DNA of 64,000 nucleotides from Corallococcus sp. AS-1-6 (GTDB lineage Bacteria; Myxococcota; Myxococcia; Myxococcales; Myxococcaceae): the NCBI RefSeq assembly GCF_020037015.1, contig NZ_JAIQDE010000010.1, positions 232,735 to 296,734 of the forward strand, written 5' to 3'. Below, piece after piece: positions 8,763 to 17,007 of this stretch. The notes beneath the pieces were generated by a model. That model was not told the origin of the DNA and did not search any database. It saw nothing but the letters and a program-made list of their open reading frames with translations. The translations under genes and the position numbers were made by a program. How positions within the stretch are numbered: the first letter of the stretch is position 1; every line of letters begins with the position of its first letter.

Positions 8763-8791
8763 GTGTCTGCCTTTCTCGGCCCGGCGGGCCG

Positions 8792-9991
8792 CTACATCTG
8801 TGCCTTCTTGAAAGCGGCGGCCTCGGCGGCGCGCAGCTCGTCCAGGGTGAGCGTCTTGCCGCTAGCGTCGGTGAAGCTGCCGAGGCGAAGTCCCCCGTCC
8901 CGGAAGAGGCGCCCGCGCGCGGGGCCCAGCACCTCGTCCTGGAAGCTCGTGGGCTGACGGCGCAGCCAGTCCTCGTAGGACAGGCCCTTGGGCGCAGAGC
9001 CGATGTTCTCCTTGGCCCAGCGCTCGCGGATGCGCTTCACCGCCGCGCCGCGCTCCTTCTCCGTCATGTCCTTCCAGGCCTCGCCCGCCTTGGCCTTCGC
9101 CTCGGCCCGGAAGTCGATTTCCCGGTTCCGCCTGTCGCGGGTGTCCCGGACGGTGGGCCTGTCGCCCACGAGGCGCACGCCGTCGATGACGGGGATGGTG
9201 GTGCTGCGGCAGCGCCAGTGGGCGGGCGGGCGCGGGCCCCCGCGCACCGGGAAGGTGTGGCCGTCGCGGGAGGCGCACAGCAGCGTGGTGCGGCCGTCCA
9301 GCGTGGACACCCAGCGCACCTCGCGCACCAGGTCCTCGTTGGCCCGGTACACCTCTTCCCGGGCCTGGGTGGCCACGTGGTTGAGGGCGGTGCGCGCCAC
9401 TGCCTCCGCGCCGCGGCGGCTGCCCTCCAGCGCCCCGTCCCCGCTGATGAGGTCCCGGACAATCTGCTGCGTCGTCCGCCCCTCCACCACGCCCGCCTGG
9501 ATGGTGCGCTCGATGCGGGCCAGGTCCGCCGGCTCCATGCCGGCCACCCACGTCTCGAAGACGGCGCCGTTGAAGGGCCGCGAGAAGACGGCCGCCTCCA
9601 GCACCTCCGCGGTGGGCGCGGCGATGGAGACGTCCACGATGAGCGTCTCCTCCAACAGGGCCGCCTGCCACCGCGCCTCATACGCAGCGAAGGAGGCGGC
9701 CTCCTCCTGCAGCGTGCTGGAAATGGCGGCGTAGGCCCCGGCCCGGAGGGTGCGCACCTCGGACAGCAGCCCGGCGATGCGCTCCGTCGTCTCGCGGCCG
9801 GCGTCGTACCCGCCCGCGGCCTCGATGGCCTGGAGGCGCGCGGCGAGCTGCTCCGTGAGGCGCTCCTCCGTGTCGTTGAGGAGAGCCACCACGCGCCGGG
9901 CGACGCCGGCCTTGTAGCGCTCCAGCTGGACGGCGTGCGCGACGGAGCGCTCCAGCAGCTCCTCGTTGGCGGTGGGGCGGACGGGGCTCAC
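8792..9991 (-). CDS. Phage head morphogenesis protein (Mu F / SPP1 gp7 type)
   Basis: 399 residues, starting at a GTG at 9991 that overlaps the stop of the upstream small gene (GTGA). The long N-terminal helical half is followed by the family core at about residues 210-320: ARTALNHVATQAREEVYR, RWVSTLDGRTT..LC, DG and PPAHWRCRSTTIPV. These Cys/His residues are characteristic of the minor head protein family. The protein sits at the portal and helps package ejection proteins or DNA. An in-frame upstream extension exists but overlaps neighbours and lacks a ribosome site. Confidence 0.88.
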   Translation of the reverse strand: MSPVRPTANEELLERSVAHAVQLERYKAGVARRVVALLNDTEERLTEQLAARLQAIEAAGGYDAGRETTERIAGLLSEVRTLRAGAYAAISSTLQEEAASFAAYEARWQAALLEETLIVDVSIAAPTAEVLEAAVFSRPFNGAVFETWVAGMEPADLARIERTIQAGVVEGRTTQQIVRDLISGDGALEGSRRGAEAVARTALNHVATQAREEVYRANEDLVREVRWVSTLDGRTTLLCASRDGHTFPVRGGPRPPAHWRCRSTTIPVIDGVRLVGDRPTVRDTRDRRNREIDFRAEAKAKAGEAWKDMTEKERGAAVKRIRERWAKENIGSAPKGLSYEDWLRRQPTSFQDEVLGPARGRLFRDGGLRLGSFTDASGKTLTLDELRAAEAAAFKKAQM

Positions 9992-10206
9992 CGTTCCCCC
10001 CACTTCACCTGGGCGCGTGCGGTGATGCGCTGCTCGCGGGCAAGCCGTGCCTGACGCAGTTCGCGCAGGCGGCGGCGTACCTTCCGCGCGCCGCGACGGT
10101 TGGAGCGGAACCAGTGGGCGGCCCGCGCGAAGTCCTCCGTGAGGCACGGCAGCCGCTCCCCAAGGAGTCCCGCCGCGCACAGCGTCTCGTCATGGAGCAG
10201 CTTCAC
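9988..10206 (-). CDS. Small basic phage protein
   Basis: 72 residues with a GTG start at 10206 that overlaps the stop of the preceding 55-residue gene, and a stop overlapping the start of the head morphogenesis gene. The C-terminal half is very Arg-rich (RRGARKVRRRLRELRQARL). No family recognised. Double coupling argues it is translated. A nucleic-acid-binding or structural role is possible but unproven. Confidence 0.65.
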   Translation of the reverse strand: MKLLHDETLCAAGLLGERLPCLTEDFARAAHWFRSNRRGARKVRRRLRELRQARLAREQRITARAQVKWGER

Positions 10207-10370
10207 TGGGCACCGCCTGGGCTCGAGCCGGAGCCCAACTCGATGAAGGCCCGCCGGGCCGTCCAGTCATGCAGCGCATCCCCCCACGCCTCGGGGAGCG
10301 CCTCCATGAGGGGGTGGGCGATGACGTTGTGGACGAAGCGCCAGAGGCGGGCGCGCAGGGCGGGCGTCAT
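10203..10370 (-). CDS. Small phage protein with HNVIAHPLM motif
   Basis: 55 residues from ATG 10370 (ATGA overlap with the portal stop) to a stop inside the next gene's GTG start. The sequence WRFVHNVIAHPLMEALPE...DALHDWTA is a pattern I have seen in short uncharacterised phage proteins. Function unknown; the coupling to portal suggests co-translation with the head module. Confidence 0.65.
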   Translation of the reverse strand: MTPALRARLWRFVHNVIAHPLMEALPEAWGDALHDWTARRAFIELGSGSSPGGAQ

Positions 10371-11845
10371 GCAGCCCTCCCACCGGCGGGAAGCTGCTGG
10401 CCCGGGGGCACCTGGCCGCCAGCTGCCGGCGCCGTGCGCAGGCTGCCCAGCGCGGGCCCCTCGCTCGCCAAGCGCTCCCCGTCCGCTTCCACGTCGAAGT
10501 CGGCCATGAGGACACCGCGGCGCTTGAGCTCCGCGAGGAAGGCCTCGCGGGAAATCTCCCGGGCCGCGCGCGCCTTGAAGAGGACGTCCAGGCCCTGCGC
10601 GTCAGCCTCGGAGATGCCGAAGTCGGTGTGCACTTCCACCTTCAGCTTCGCGTCCTCCACCTCCAACCCCAGCCACCGGGCCGCGAAGTAGAAGGCCAAC
10701 TCCAGCGCGTCGCTGAAGGACTCCGCCATGGCCTGCAACTCGCTGTGCGACTGCGCCGTGTTGATGGACTTCTCGGTGGCCGTGGGCGTGCCGGAGCGCC
10801 GGACGAGGAGCTCCACGCCCAGCATGGCCATCTCGTCCTTCAGGTCCTCCAGGTCCTGCCGGCCGGCCTCAATCGCCTTTCCCGTGTGCTCGACGTAGTA
10901 GAACTTCCCCTGCGGGCTGCTGGTGGTGAGGAGGGCGTGGGGCCCCACCGTCACCTTCCCCGAGCCTCGCCCCTCCCCTTCCCCGCGGTCCTGCTCCAGC
11001 CCGGAAGCCGCCAGGATGGGGAAGCGCGCCACGTTGAGGATGTTTCGCTGGTCGCTGGCGGACTGCCAGTGCTCCACGTTCTTGTCCGCCAGGTCCATCA
11101 GCGGCGGCTTCGCGGCACACAAGGCGGTGCGCTCCCCGGCGTACCAGGTGACGAGGGGGATGAAGCCCAGCGTGCTGCGGCCGCCCGCCACCACCTTCCA
11201 CTCGCTGGTGCCGCTACGCTCGTAAATCGCCCAGGAGTCGCGCTCGAGGACGCGCACCCGCTCCACCAGCACCTCCTCGAAGCCGTCCCGGCGCGTCTCG
11301 CTCTCGCGGATGCGCACGTGGGTGAGCACCTCCACCCCGTCCACCGTCTCCGCGTACGCGGCGATGAGGGACTCGGCGGAGACGTGCACGAAGTACGGGC
11401 GGAGGCCGGCGCGCTGCTCGTCCTCCAGCGTCTTCACCGTCTCCGGGTCCACCACCGGGAAGTCCACGAGGATGTGGGCGAGGCCCTTGGCCAGGCCGTC
11501 CCGGAAGACGCCGCGGGCCCACGCGGTGATGTCGCTGCCCTGCCTGTCCACGTCATCCACCAGGACGCGCAGCGGCTCCGGCGCGGAGTCGCCCAGGCGC
11601 ACGGGCTTGGCGAAGGGCTTCGCGGCGAGGTTGCGCGCCGTCTTGCCAAAGACGTTGAGGAGGACGGCGCGCTGGAGGCGCTCCTTGTACGCCGCGTCCT
11701 CCTCCGCGTGGTACTGCGGCAGGTAGGTGCGCCCGGCGGCGCGCATGGTGCCGGTGCCGCCCAGGAGGGCGAGGACGAGGGCCCACGCGGGCTGCATGGC
11801 CCGGTAGGCGCTGCTGGGGGTGCTGACGTCGGCGGCGCCGCTCAT
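10367..11845 (-). CDS. Portal protein (DUF4055 type)
   Basis: 492 residues from ATG 11845. The protein resembles the DUF4055 portal family: GRTYLPQYHAEEDAAYKERLQRA near the N-terminus, VLVDDVD and HILVDFP in the wing region, WYAGERTALCAAKPPLMDLADKNVEHWQSASDQRNIL in the core, and a stem region around ELLVRRSGTPTATEKSI. Twelve copies form the DNA channel at one capsid vertex and dock terminase. It overlaps the proteasome-like gene upstream by 4 nt. Confidence 0.85.
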   Translation of the reverse strand: MSGAADVSTPSSAYRAMQPAWALVLALLGGTGTMRAAGRTYLPQYHAEEDAAYKERLQRAVLLNVFGKTARNLAAKPFAKPVRLGDSAPEPLRVLVDDVDRQGSDITAWARGVFRDGLAKGLAHILVDFPVVDPETVKTLEDEQRAGLRPYFVHVSAESLIAAYAETVDGVEVLTHVRIRESETRRDGFEEVLVERVRVLERDSWAIYERSGTSEWKVVAGGRSTLGFIPLVTWYAGERTALCAAKPPLMDLADKNVEHWQSASDQRNILNVARFPILAASGLEQDRGEGEGRGSGKVTVGPHALLTTSSPQGKFYYVEHTGKAIEAGRQDLEDLKDEMAMLGVELLVRRSGTPTATEKSINTAQSHSELQAMAESFSDALELAFYFAARWLGLEVEDAKLKVEVHTDFGISEADAQGLDVLFKARAAREISREAFLAELKRRGVLMADFDVEADGERLASEGPALGSLRTAPAAGGQVPPGQQLPAGGRAA

Positions 11846-12378
11846 CCGGACACCACGAGGAAGGGGCCCCGCACGCCGTTGTTGAAGCGCTCCGCCGCGC
11901 GCAGGGCGGTGCGCACGCGCTCCGCCGGCTTCTCGCCCTTGGTGGCGAAGAGGGCCCCACGAGCGACGTCCGCCCCGCAGCCGATGGCAGCGAAGGAGTC
12001 CCGCGACTCGCCCACCTGGTAGTCGTCCTCCACCGTGAAGAGGCGGCCGGCGACGCCCACCAGGAAGTGGCCGCCGTGCTCCTGCCCGTTTCCGTGGCGC
12101 GCGAAGCCCGCCTCCTTCAGCGTCGCGCGCAAGGTGTCGACGAAGTCCACCACCATGAAGCGCTCCAGGGCGCTCCTCCGGCGGGGCGGAGTCGGCGGCC
12201 GGAAGGCGTGGCGCAGCACCTGTCCCATCCGGAAAGAGGTGGTGAAGCCGAGGACGTAGGGGCCGTTGCGGAACACCTTCGCGTCCTTCCGCACCACCAA
12301 CTGCCAGCTGTTGGAGCCGGCGCTGTCCCCGCCGACGTACACACGCCCCTGGTGCACCACTCCGGCAATGCACGTCAC
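11842..12378 (-). CDS. Proteasome/HslV-like Ntn hydrolase
   Basis: 178 residues with a GTG start at 12378 overlapping the stop of the JAMM gene. The mature protein would begin TCIAGVVHQG after removal of Met. With that Thr as residue 1, Asp lies at 17 (GGDSAG) and Lys at 33 (RKDAKVF), exactly the catalytic spacing of proteasome beta subunits and HslV. A later AIGCGADVARGAL matches the conserved Gly-rich loop of the same fold. About the length of HslV (170-180). No ATPase partner is next to it. A likely role is prohead maturation or scaffold removal, as no other prohead protease is seen; counter-defence is an alternative. Confidence 0.78.
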   Translation of the reverse strand: MTCIAGVVHQGRVYVGGDSAGSNSWQLVVRKDAKVFRNGPYVLGFTTSFRMGQVLRHAFRPPTPPRRRSALERFMVVDFVDTLRATLKEAGFARHGNGQEHGGHFLVGVAGRLFTVEDDYQVGESRDSFAAIGCGADVARGALFATKGEKPAERVRTALRAAERFNNGVRGPFLVVSG

Positions 12379-12869
12379 GACACCACCTCCATGCGGCGGA
12401 TGGCCGGCTCGCCGAGCACCGCGGCGAAGACGCTCGCCACCACGTGGCCCTGCATGGCGGACGGGCCGGACAGCAGCAGGTGCAGCACCTCCGGCCTGTT
12501 CGCGCGGAGGGACTCGCGGACCGAGGCCTCGTCGGTGCGCGACAGCCTGGCGGGCCCACCCGGGTGGGTGTGCCAGTCGCCCAGGTAGCGCAGGCGCGGG
12601 TACACCCGGGCCAGGAGGCGGTTGTCGTGGGCGCGGTCCGCGTCGTAGCCCACGCGGCCGTGCACGGCACGCCGCCCAGGGCCGGTGATGGTGAGCACGT
12701 GCGCCTCGCCGTCCACCACGTCGCCCAGCAGCAGGCCGCCTGTCTCCAGCGGGGCGCGCACGCGCGCCAGGCGCAGGGCCTTGGCCAGGACGCCGGGCGC
12801 CAGGCGCACGCGGTAGCCGTCGGAGACGTAGAGGTCCGGCGCGGACGCGGTCGGCAGCGGGCAGGCCAT
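12375..12869 (-). CDS. JAMM/MPN metalloprotease (JAB domain)
   Basis: 164 residues from ATG 12869, one nucleotide overlap with the terminase stop. A complete JAMM zinc motif is present: Glu42 in LETGGLLLG, then His100-x-His102 and Ser110-xx-Asp113 in DWHTHPGGPARLSRTDEAS. Proteins of this fold cleave isopeptide or C-terminal bonds, classically ubiquitin and ubiquitin-like conjugates; lambda gpK carries one in the tail. Here it lies between terminase and an Ntn hydrolase, not with tail genes. Role inferred as processing of a virion protein or removal of a host ubiquitin-like tag. Confidence 0.85.
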   Translation of the reverse strand: MACPLPTASAPDLYVSDGYRVRLAPGVLAKALRLARVRAPLETGGLLLGDVVDGEAHVLTITGPGRRAVHGRVGYDADRAHDNRLLARVYPRLRYLGDWHTHPGGPARLSRTDEASVRESLRANRPEVLHLLLSGPSAMQGHVVASVFAAVLGEPAIRRMEVVS

Positions 12870-14425
12870 CACCGGTAGCTCCCAACCTGGAAGGTGGCCG
12901 TGCCCTCGCCGAGCATCAGCTCCGTCAGCGCCCACACCACCGCGTCCATGCGGTTGGGGCTCCAGCCCGATTCGCCCGGCACCCATGTCGTCTGCTCGTC
13001 CTCCAGGGCAGGAAGGCGCACCACGTGGTGAGCCATCCCGCGCTCGTAAAGGGCGGCCACCGGTGCCGCGCGCTTCGCCTTGCCGCGCGTGGCCGTCACC
13101 ACCTTCACGGTGACGTGCTTCTTCATCTCGCGCGCCTTGGTGCGGACGTTCGTCTCCACCATGTCGCCGCCGTAGTTCTTCTCACCCACGACGGCGTCCG
13201 CGCGCTCCTTCTCGTAGAGGGCCAGCGCCTTCGCTGCCCAGCCCTCTGCGGAGTACTTCCCCGAAGCATCCAGCCACACGTAGGCGTGGCCGTTGCTGGC
13301 CTTGCCGGCGCAGACGATGCCCACCTCGTCGTTGTCGGGCCCGTCGCCGCCGGCCGGATCCACCGCCACTACCACGCGCACCATGGGCAGCGGATTGCCC
13401 TCGGCGTCCTTCGGGAGCTCGGCGCGGCAGTTGTCCAGTAGCTCCTGCGTCCAGAGGGCGCCCACGGCAGCCGCCTGGAAGGCCTCCTTCACCGTCGCCG
13501 GGTACTCGCGGCGGAAGTCGTGGATGCCCTTCTCGTAGACGGAAATCTTCGCCCGGCGCCAGGCAAGCTGCGCGTCGTCCAGCTCGAAGCCGTGCGCCTC
13601 GCGGCAGAGGGCAGCGTACCGCTCCTCCTCGCTGGTGCGCTCGAAGCCCGGCGGCACCTCCCGCCGGTACTCCTCCTGCCAAAACCAGGGGACGAAGATG
13701 AGCTCGAAGTCGTTCTCCCCCTTCTGCGCCGCCGTGCACAGGTGGTGGAAGAGGCCCTGGGGCCCGTCGCTGGTGCTCTCCAGGATGACTTCGGTACCGG
13801 GCGCCGTCGGCACGCCTTCCATGACGCCGCGCATGTGCGTCGCGGCGTTCGGCCAGAAGGCCACCTCGCTGCCGTGGAAGTACTGGATGGTGGAGGAGCG
13901 GCCCGTCCCCTTCGCACCCGCAGTGCCCACCTTGTAGCCGCTGGACAGCTTGTCGAAGAGGAGCTCCTTCGCGTTGGAGGCGCTCGTCGACGGCTTCACC
14001 AGGGCCGGGACATGGTCGTGGTACCGCTTCGCCATGTCGAAGAGGTTCACCGTCGCCGCGTCCTCGTGCGTGAGGATGTAGGCGCGCACGCCCTTCAGGT
14101 GGCTCACCTTCCAGTAGAAGCGGGCCTCCACGTACGTGCTGCAGCCCTGCTGGCGCCCCTTCAGGACGATGGCGCGCACGAAGCCCCGGCGCTTCAGCTG
14201 CGCCTCCAGCCGCTCGTGGATGTACAGCTGCGCGCGGTTGAGCTTCAGCGCCGGCAACTCCCCGCCCGTCACCTCCTTCGGACGGATGCGCAGGCACCGC
14301 GAGGCGTAGTGCGGGAAGTCGTCCTTCAGCCGCTGGCGGATGGCCTTCTCTCGCGGGGAGAGGGGCTTGCGGCGCGCTCCCTGGTGGGGCGGCTCGGCCG
14401 CGCGGCGACGGGCGCGGGCGCTCAT
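12869..14425 (-). CDS. terL: Terminase large subunit
   Basis: 518 residues. ATPase Walker A variant LKGRQQGCST at about residues 88-97; the adenine/Q region lies in the preceding 25 residues. The RNase H-like nuclease domain starts with VVAVDPAGGDGPDNDEVG (about 350-370), with further acidic positions VGEKNYGGDM and NRMDAVVWAL near the C-terminus. It cuts and pumps DNA into proheads. A basic N-terminus follows the coupled small subunit gene. Confidence 0.95.
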   Translation of the reverse strand: MSARARRRAAEPPHQGARRKPLSPREKAIRQRLKDDFPHYASRCLRIRPKEVTGGELPALKLNRAQLYIHERLEAQLKRRGFVRAIVLKGRQQGCSTYVEARFYWKVSHLKGVRAYILTHEDAATVNLFDMAKRYHDHVPALVKPSTSASNAKELLFDKLSSGYKVGTAGAKGTGRSSTIQYFHGSEVAFWPNAATHMRGVMEGVPTAPGTEVILESTSDGPQGLFHHLCTAAQKGENDFELIFVPWFWQEEYRREVPPGFERTSEEERYAALCREAHGFELDDAQLAWRRAKISVYEKGIHDFRREYPATVKEAFQAAAVGALWTQELLDNCRAELPKDAEGNPLPMVRVVVAVDPAGGDGPDNDEVGIVCAGKASNGHAYVWLDASGKYSAEGWAAKALALYEKERADAVVGEKNYGGDMVETNVRTKAREMKKHVTVKVVTATRGKAKRAAPVAALYERGMAHHVVRLPALEDEQTTWVPGESGWSPNRMDAVVWALTELMLGEGTATFQVGSYR

Positions 14426-15021
14426 TCCAGCTCCCCCAGCGCGTCCTCGTGGCTGAACTGGACGGTGGTTTCCACCTTGTCGACGAAGAGGCGCAGGTGC
14501 TTACCCAGCAGCTCCAGCGACTTCGGCTTGTCCCAGAGCTTCACCTTGGCCACGGTGCCGATGGCCTCCCCGTCCACAGTGAGCTGCTCCACCTCGATGG
14601 AGGAGATGGCCCGGCGCAGGTGGGCCGGCATCTGCTTCAGCGGCAGCAGCGCCCCGGTGGGGCTAAAGGCGTCACCGATGTCCGTCCGGGCGATGAGGAG
14701 CAGCTCGCGCAGGACGTCGTCCGACTTCACCTCGACGCGCTCGGCACGGGCCTTCTGGGCCGCCGCCACGGACTCCAACACCTTGACATTCCTCAACATG
14801 CGGCTGCCCTGCGACTCGGCGGTGCGCTCCGAGTAGCCAGCAGCCCGGGCGGCCCGGGTGGCGTTGAGGTCGAGGAGGTACTCCTGGACGAAGCGCTCCT
14901 GCTTCGCCGTCAGGACCTGGTCGCGCGACTCATCCGCCGGCGTCTTCCGGCTGGAGCGCGTGCTGGGCTTGCGAGGAGGCGTGCTTCCCACGCCGCCGAG
15001 TCTCCGGTGTCGCGTGGACAA
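14422..15021 (-). CDS. terS: Terminase small subunit
   Basis: 199 residues from a TTG at 15021; a GTG at 14991 with GGAGA 9 nt upstream would give 189 and is equally likely. The core LTAKQERFVQEYLLDLNATR followed by AARAAGYS is the helix-turn-helix of the Terminase_2 family; the middle helices oligomerise and the end contacts the large subunit. It recognises the packaging site, which in many phages lies in or near this gene. Overlaps terL by 4 nt. Confidence 0.9.
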   Translation of the reverse strand: MSTRHRRLGGVGSTPPRKPSTRSSRKTPADESRDQVLTAKQERFVQEYLLDLNATRAARAAGYSERTAESQGSRMLRNVKVLESVAAAQKARAERVEVKSDDVLRELLLIARTDIGDAFSPTGALLPLKQMPAHLRRAISSIEVEQLTVDGEAIGTVAKVKLWDKPKSLELLGKHLRLFVDKVETTVQFSHEDALGELE

Positions 15022-15100
15022 CGTCCGGCGCTGGCGCGGGAGGCCGGCCCTTCTTCATGGGTACCGGCGACTTTCCGCCGGCCGTCCCCATGGAGAAGCC

Positions 15101-15493
15101 GTGTCCGACGATCCGCGCTACTGCCCCGCCTGCCGCACCCACAACCGGCCCTCCGCAGGCCACTGGTGCTCTGGCCTGGAGGATTTGCGCCAGCGCGCCG
15201 AGAGGCTCAGTACCTGTCCGCACACCTACGCATCCCGGGTCCCGGGCACGAAGGACTGGCACTGCTCGGACTGCGACTACCTCGGCCGCAGCCCAAGGGA
15301 ACCGGGCCGCGCGGATGACGCGCTCAGCCTCAGCCCTGGCCGTCCACGTCGTCGCCCCACAGCGCCAGCTGCCCCTCCGGCTCCGGCCGCTTCCGCGGGG
15401 CGCGGGGGGCCGCCTCCACCTCGGATGCCGGGGGCGACTCCTTCTGCGCGTAGGCCTGGGCTGCTTTTCGGAGCCTGTCCTGGGCGCGGCTGA
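15101..15493 (+). CDS. Possible zinc-ribbon protein
   Basis: Plus-strand frame from GTG 15101 with GGAGA 5 nt upstream. The first 75 residues look like protein, with YCPACRTHNRPSAGHWC and later CPH plus WHCSDCDYLG: two pairs of Cys/His that could hold zinc. The C-terminal part is Pro/Ala-rich and overlaps the end of the minus-strand gene at 15330, so it may be less genuine. Unlike its neighbours it reads against the phage operon. Function unknown. Confidence 0.45.
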   Translation: MSDDPRYCPACRTHNRPSAGHWCSGLEDLRQRAERLSTCPHTYASRVPGTKDWHCSDCDYLGRSPREPGRADDALSLSPGRPRRRPTAPAAPPAPAASAGRGGPPPPRMPGATPSARRPGLLFGACPGRG

Positions 15494-15701
15494 AGTCCTC
15501 CTCGTCCCCGTCGTCCGCCTCCGCGTAGGCCAGGGCCGCAGCCGTCAGCCGCTCCCAAGGCGTGGCGTAGGGCTCGCGCAGCGGCTCCGACATGGGCTGA
15601 CGCCGCCTCTGGCGCATGAGGTGTGCGTGGCAGCGACGATGCCGTGGCGCCGCTGAGCGGGTGCAGTCACCTTCGCAGCACTGAGGGCGGCAGGAGGACA
15701 T
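15330..15701 (-). CDS. Small Cys/His protein, intact copy of a duplicated gene
   Basis: 123 residues from ATG 15701. The N-terminus is Cys/His-rich (CRPQCCEGDC...APRHRRCHAHLMRQRRR), the middle is acidic (ALAYAEADDGDEEDF), and the end is Pro/Glu/Arg-rich. A diverged, frameshifted copy lies at 17008-17232, which supports this frame as a real gene. Function unknown; a zinc-binding N-terminal knuckle is possible. Confidence 0.6.
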   Translation of the reverse strand: MSSCRPQCCEGDCTRSAAPRHRRCHAHLMRQRRRQPMSEPLREPYATPWERLTAAALAYAEADDGDEEDFSRAQDRLRKAAQAYAQKESPPASEVEAAPRAPRKRPEPEGQLALWGDDVDGQG

Positions 15702-15854
15702 GGTCACGCCTACTGTGCCGCAGCTCCGCAGGGTCCGCACGAGGTGCGCGCTCGGAAGAGAGTCAGCCAGAATCGGGTTTAGCGGTTTGCCACGATTCCA
15801 GGGCTTCTCCCTCAGGGGCAGCATTCACGCGCACCCCTGCAACGGAGTCCCCGC

Positions 15855-16151
15855 ATGCGCTTCCGTCCTCTCCTCGCTGCCGCTTCTCTTCTCTCGCTGC
15901 TCCCCGCCACCAGCTTCGCCCTCCCTCCTCAGTGCGACGACGTGTGCTTCTCCAAGCCCTGCAACACGTTCTGCGCCGTGGGATTCCGCACATCGACCTG
16001 CGAGAAGGAGGGATACTGCGGAGCTCCGAGCCCCGGTGACGAGGCGTCTGATTCCGTTACCGCGAACGCGTCCCAGCAAACCGAAGACACCGCGCCGGTG
16101 TGTCGCGAGGGCCGTCCAGAGGCGGAGCAGGCCGCGACCGCCGAGAGCTGA
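15855..16151 (+). CDS. Small secreted Cys-rich protein, probable moron
   Basis: 98 residues with GGAG 8 nt before the ATG. A signal peptide (MRFRPLLAAASLLSLLPATS) is followed by a short domain with six cysteines in about 45 residues (CDDVCFSKPCNTFC...C...C), probably disulfide-bonded, and a polar tail. It is inserted, in reverse orientation, between two genes that are also neighbours in the second module copy. No family recognised. Confidence 0.65.
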   Translation: MRFRPLLAAASLLSLLPATSFALPPQCDDVCFSKPCNTFCAVGFRTSTCEKEGYCGAPSPGDEASDSVTANASQQTEDTAPVCREGRPEAEQAATAES

Positions 16152-16201
16152 GCCACCAGCCAATGGGCGGGCGGCGATGCCGGCCCCCGCCCCCTCTCCA
16201 C

Positions 16202-16405
16202 TTACTTCTCCCTGGGAGTACCCGCCCGGATCTGGCCCCACGGCTTCCACCCCCACCGCGAGGGTTGCCCCGGGACGAGGATACGGGCCCAGTTCCTACC
16301 GTCTGGATCCGCGTGGAAACCACGCGGGAGCACCACGCCCGCCTGGTACCCCGGCATCGGGCACGGCAGGTCCCCGCGCTCGCGGGGCAGGCACAGGGCG
16401 TCAAT
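16202..16405 (-). CDS. Small protein of duplicated module, no normal start
   Basis: An open frame ending at 16202 reads RERGDLPCPMPGYQAGVVLP...PSRWGWKPWG...TPREK and is clearly similar to the product of 18456-18665, so it was selected as protein. No ATG, GTG or TTG start is available; ATT at 16405 or a CTG are the only choices. Upstream in the same frame is the TAG stop of the 84-residue gene at 16451. It may be read through, start on a rare codon, or be a relic. Function unknown. Confidence 0.45.
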   Translation of the reverse strand: MDALCLPRERGDLPCPMPGYQAGVVLPRGFHADPDGRNWARILVPGQPSRWGWKPWGQIRAGTPREK

Positions 16406-16450
16406 GACCGCCGCCCTTCGCCAGCTGCAAATCCGGCAGGCAGGAAACGG

Positions 16451-16705
16451 CTACACCGTCTCCGGCGTCTTGGGCTTCAGCGGCACCGGCTGCGCGCCTG
16501 CGGACGGCAGCGGGTCCAGGAACTCGATGCCGTTGCCGTGGAGGACGACGCGCCGTCCGCCCAGGCTCGCCACATCGATCTCCTGCCCCGAGGGCTTCAG
16601 GATGATGGTGCTCCACTCGCCGCCGCGGTGCCGCACGCCCACGAAGTGCGGGAAGTCCACCGTCTCCCAGGGCTTGAGCGTGGCCACGCCGTCGTTGGTC
16701 TCCAT
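16451..16705 (-). CDS. Hypothetical phage protein
   Basis: 84 residues from ATG 16705. The sequence is a compact beta-rich domain (HFVGVRHRGGEWSTIILKP...RRVVLHGNGIEFL) with a Pro/Lys tail. No family recognised. It ends in TAG, after which the same frame stays open into the small protein at 16202-16405. Confidence 0.55.
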   Translation of the reverse strand: METNDGVATLKPWETVDFPHFVGVRHRGGEWSTIILKPSGQEIDVASLGGRRVVLHGNGIEFLDPLPSAGAQPVPLKPKTPETV

Positions 16706-16953
16706 CCTCGCAGCATCACCTGCGGCGTAGACCGGGTCCGGCGGTGCGCTTCAAGGATTCGGCAGCCCCGCGTAGGTGAGGCAGGGAAGCGCTCCAGGAC
16801 GGCGCTGTGGTGCCCCCCTTCACGAAGCAGATCCAGCGCCTTCGCTCGCTGCTGGCGCCGCAGCTGCGCGGGCGGCAGCCCCTCCGGCTGGTCCGGACCG
16901 AGGCACTGCGGCTCCGGGCCCTCGTCCTCTGGTGGTTTGCGGCATCGGGCCAT
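16597..16953 (-). CDS. Hypothetical protein, uncertain
   Basis: 118 codons from ATG 16953. The first 75 residues look protein-like: MARCRKPPEDEGPEPQC, then a helix PPAQLRRQQRAKALDLLREG and HHSAVLERF. The last 35 overlap the 84-residue gene in another frame and look like a shadow, so a frameshift or a shorter true end is possible. Function unknown. Confidence 0.4.
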   Translation of the reverse strand: MARCRKPPEDEGPEPQCLGPDQPEGLPPAQLRRQQRAKALDLLREGGHHSAVLERFPASPTRGCRILEAHRRTRSTPQVMLRGWRPTTAWPRSSPGRRWTSRTSWACGTAAASGAPSS

Positions 16954-17007
16954 GCTCCCTCACCGTGCCTCATTCCAGGCCCGTCTGCACGGAACGCGCT
17001 GGCGGCC

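Noticed and set aside
13520..14836. 438-codon plus-strand open frame
   Set aside because: Antisense to terminase genes, which are well supported on the minus strand.
14930..15262. 110-codon minus frame upstream of terminase small subunit
   Set aside because: Low-complexity Pro/Ala/Arg product overlapping terminase in another frame, with no start signal.
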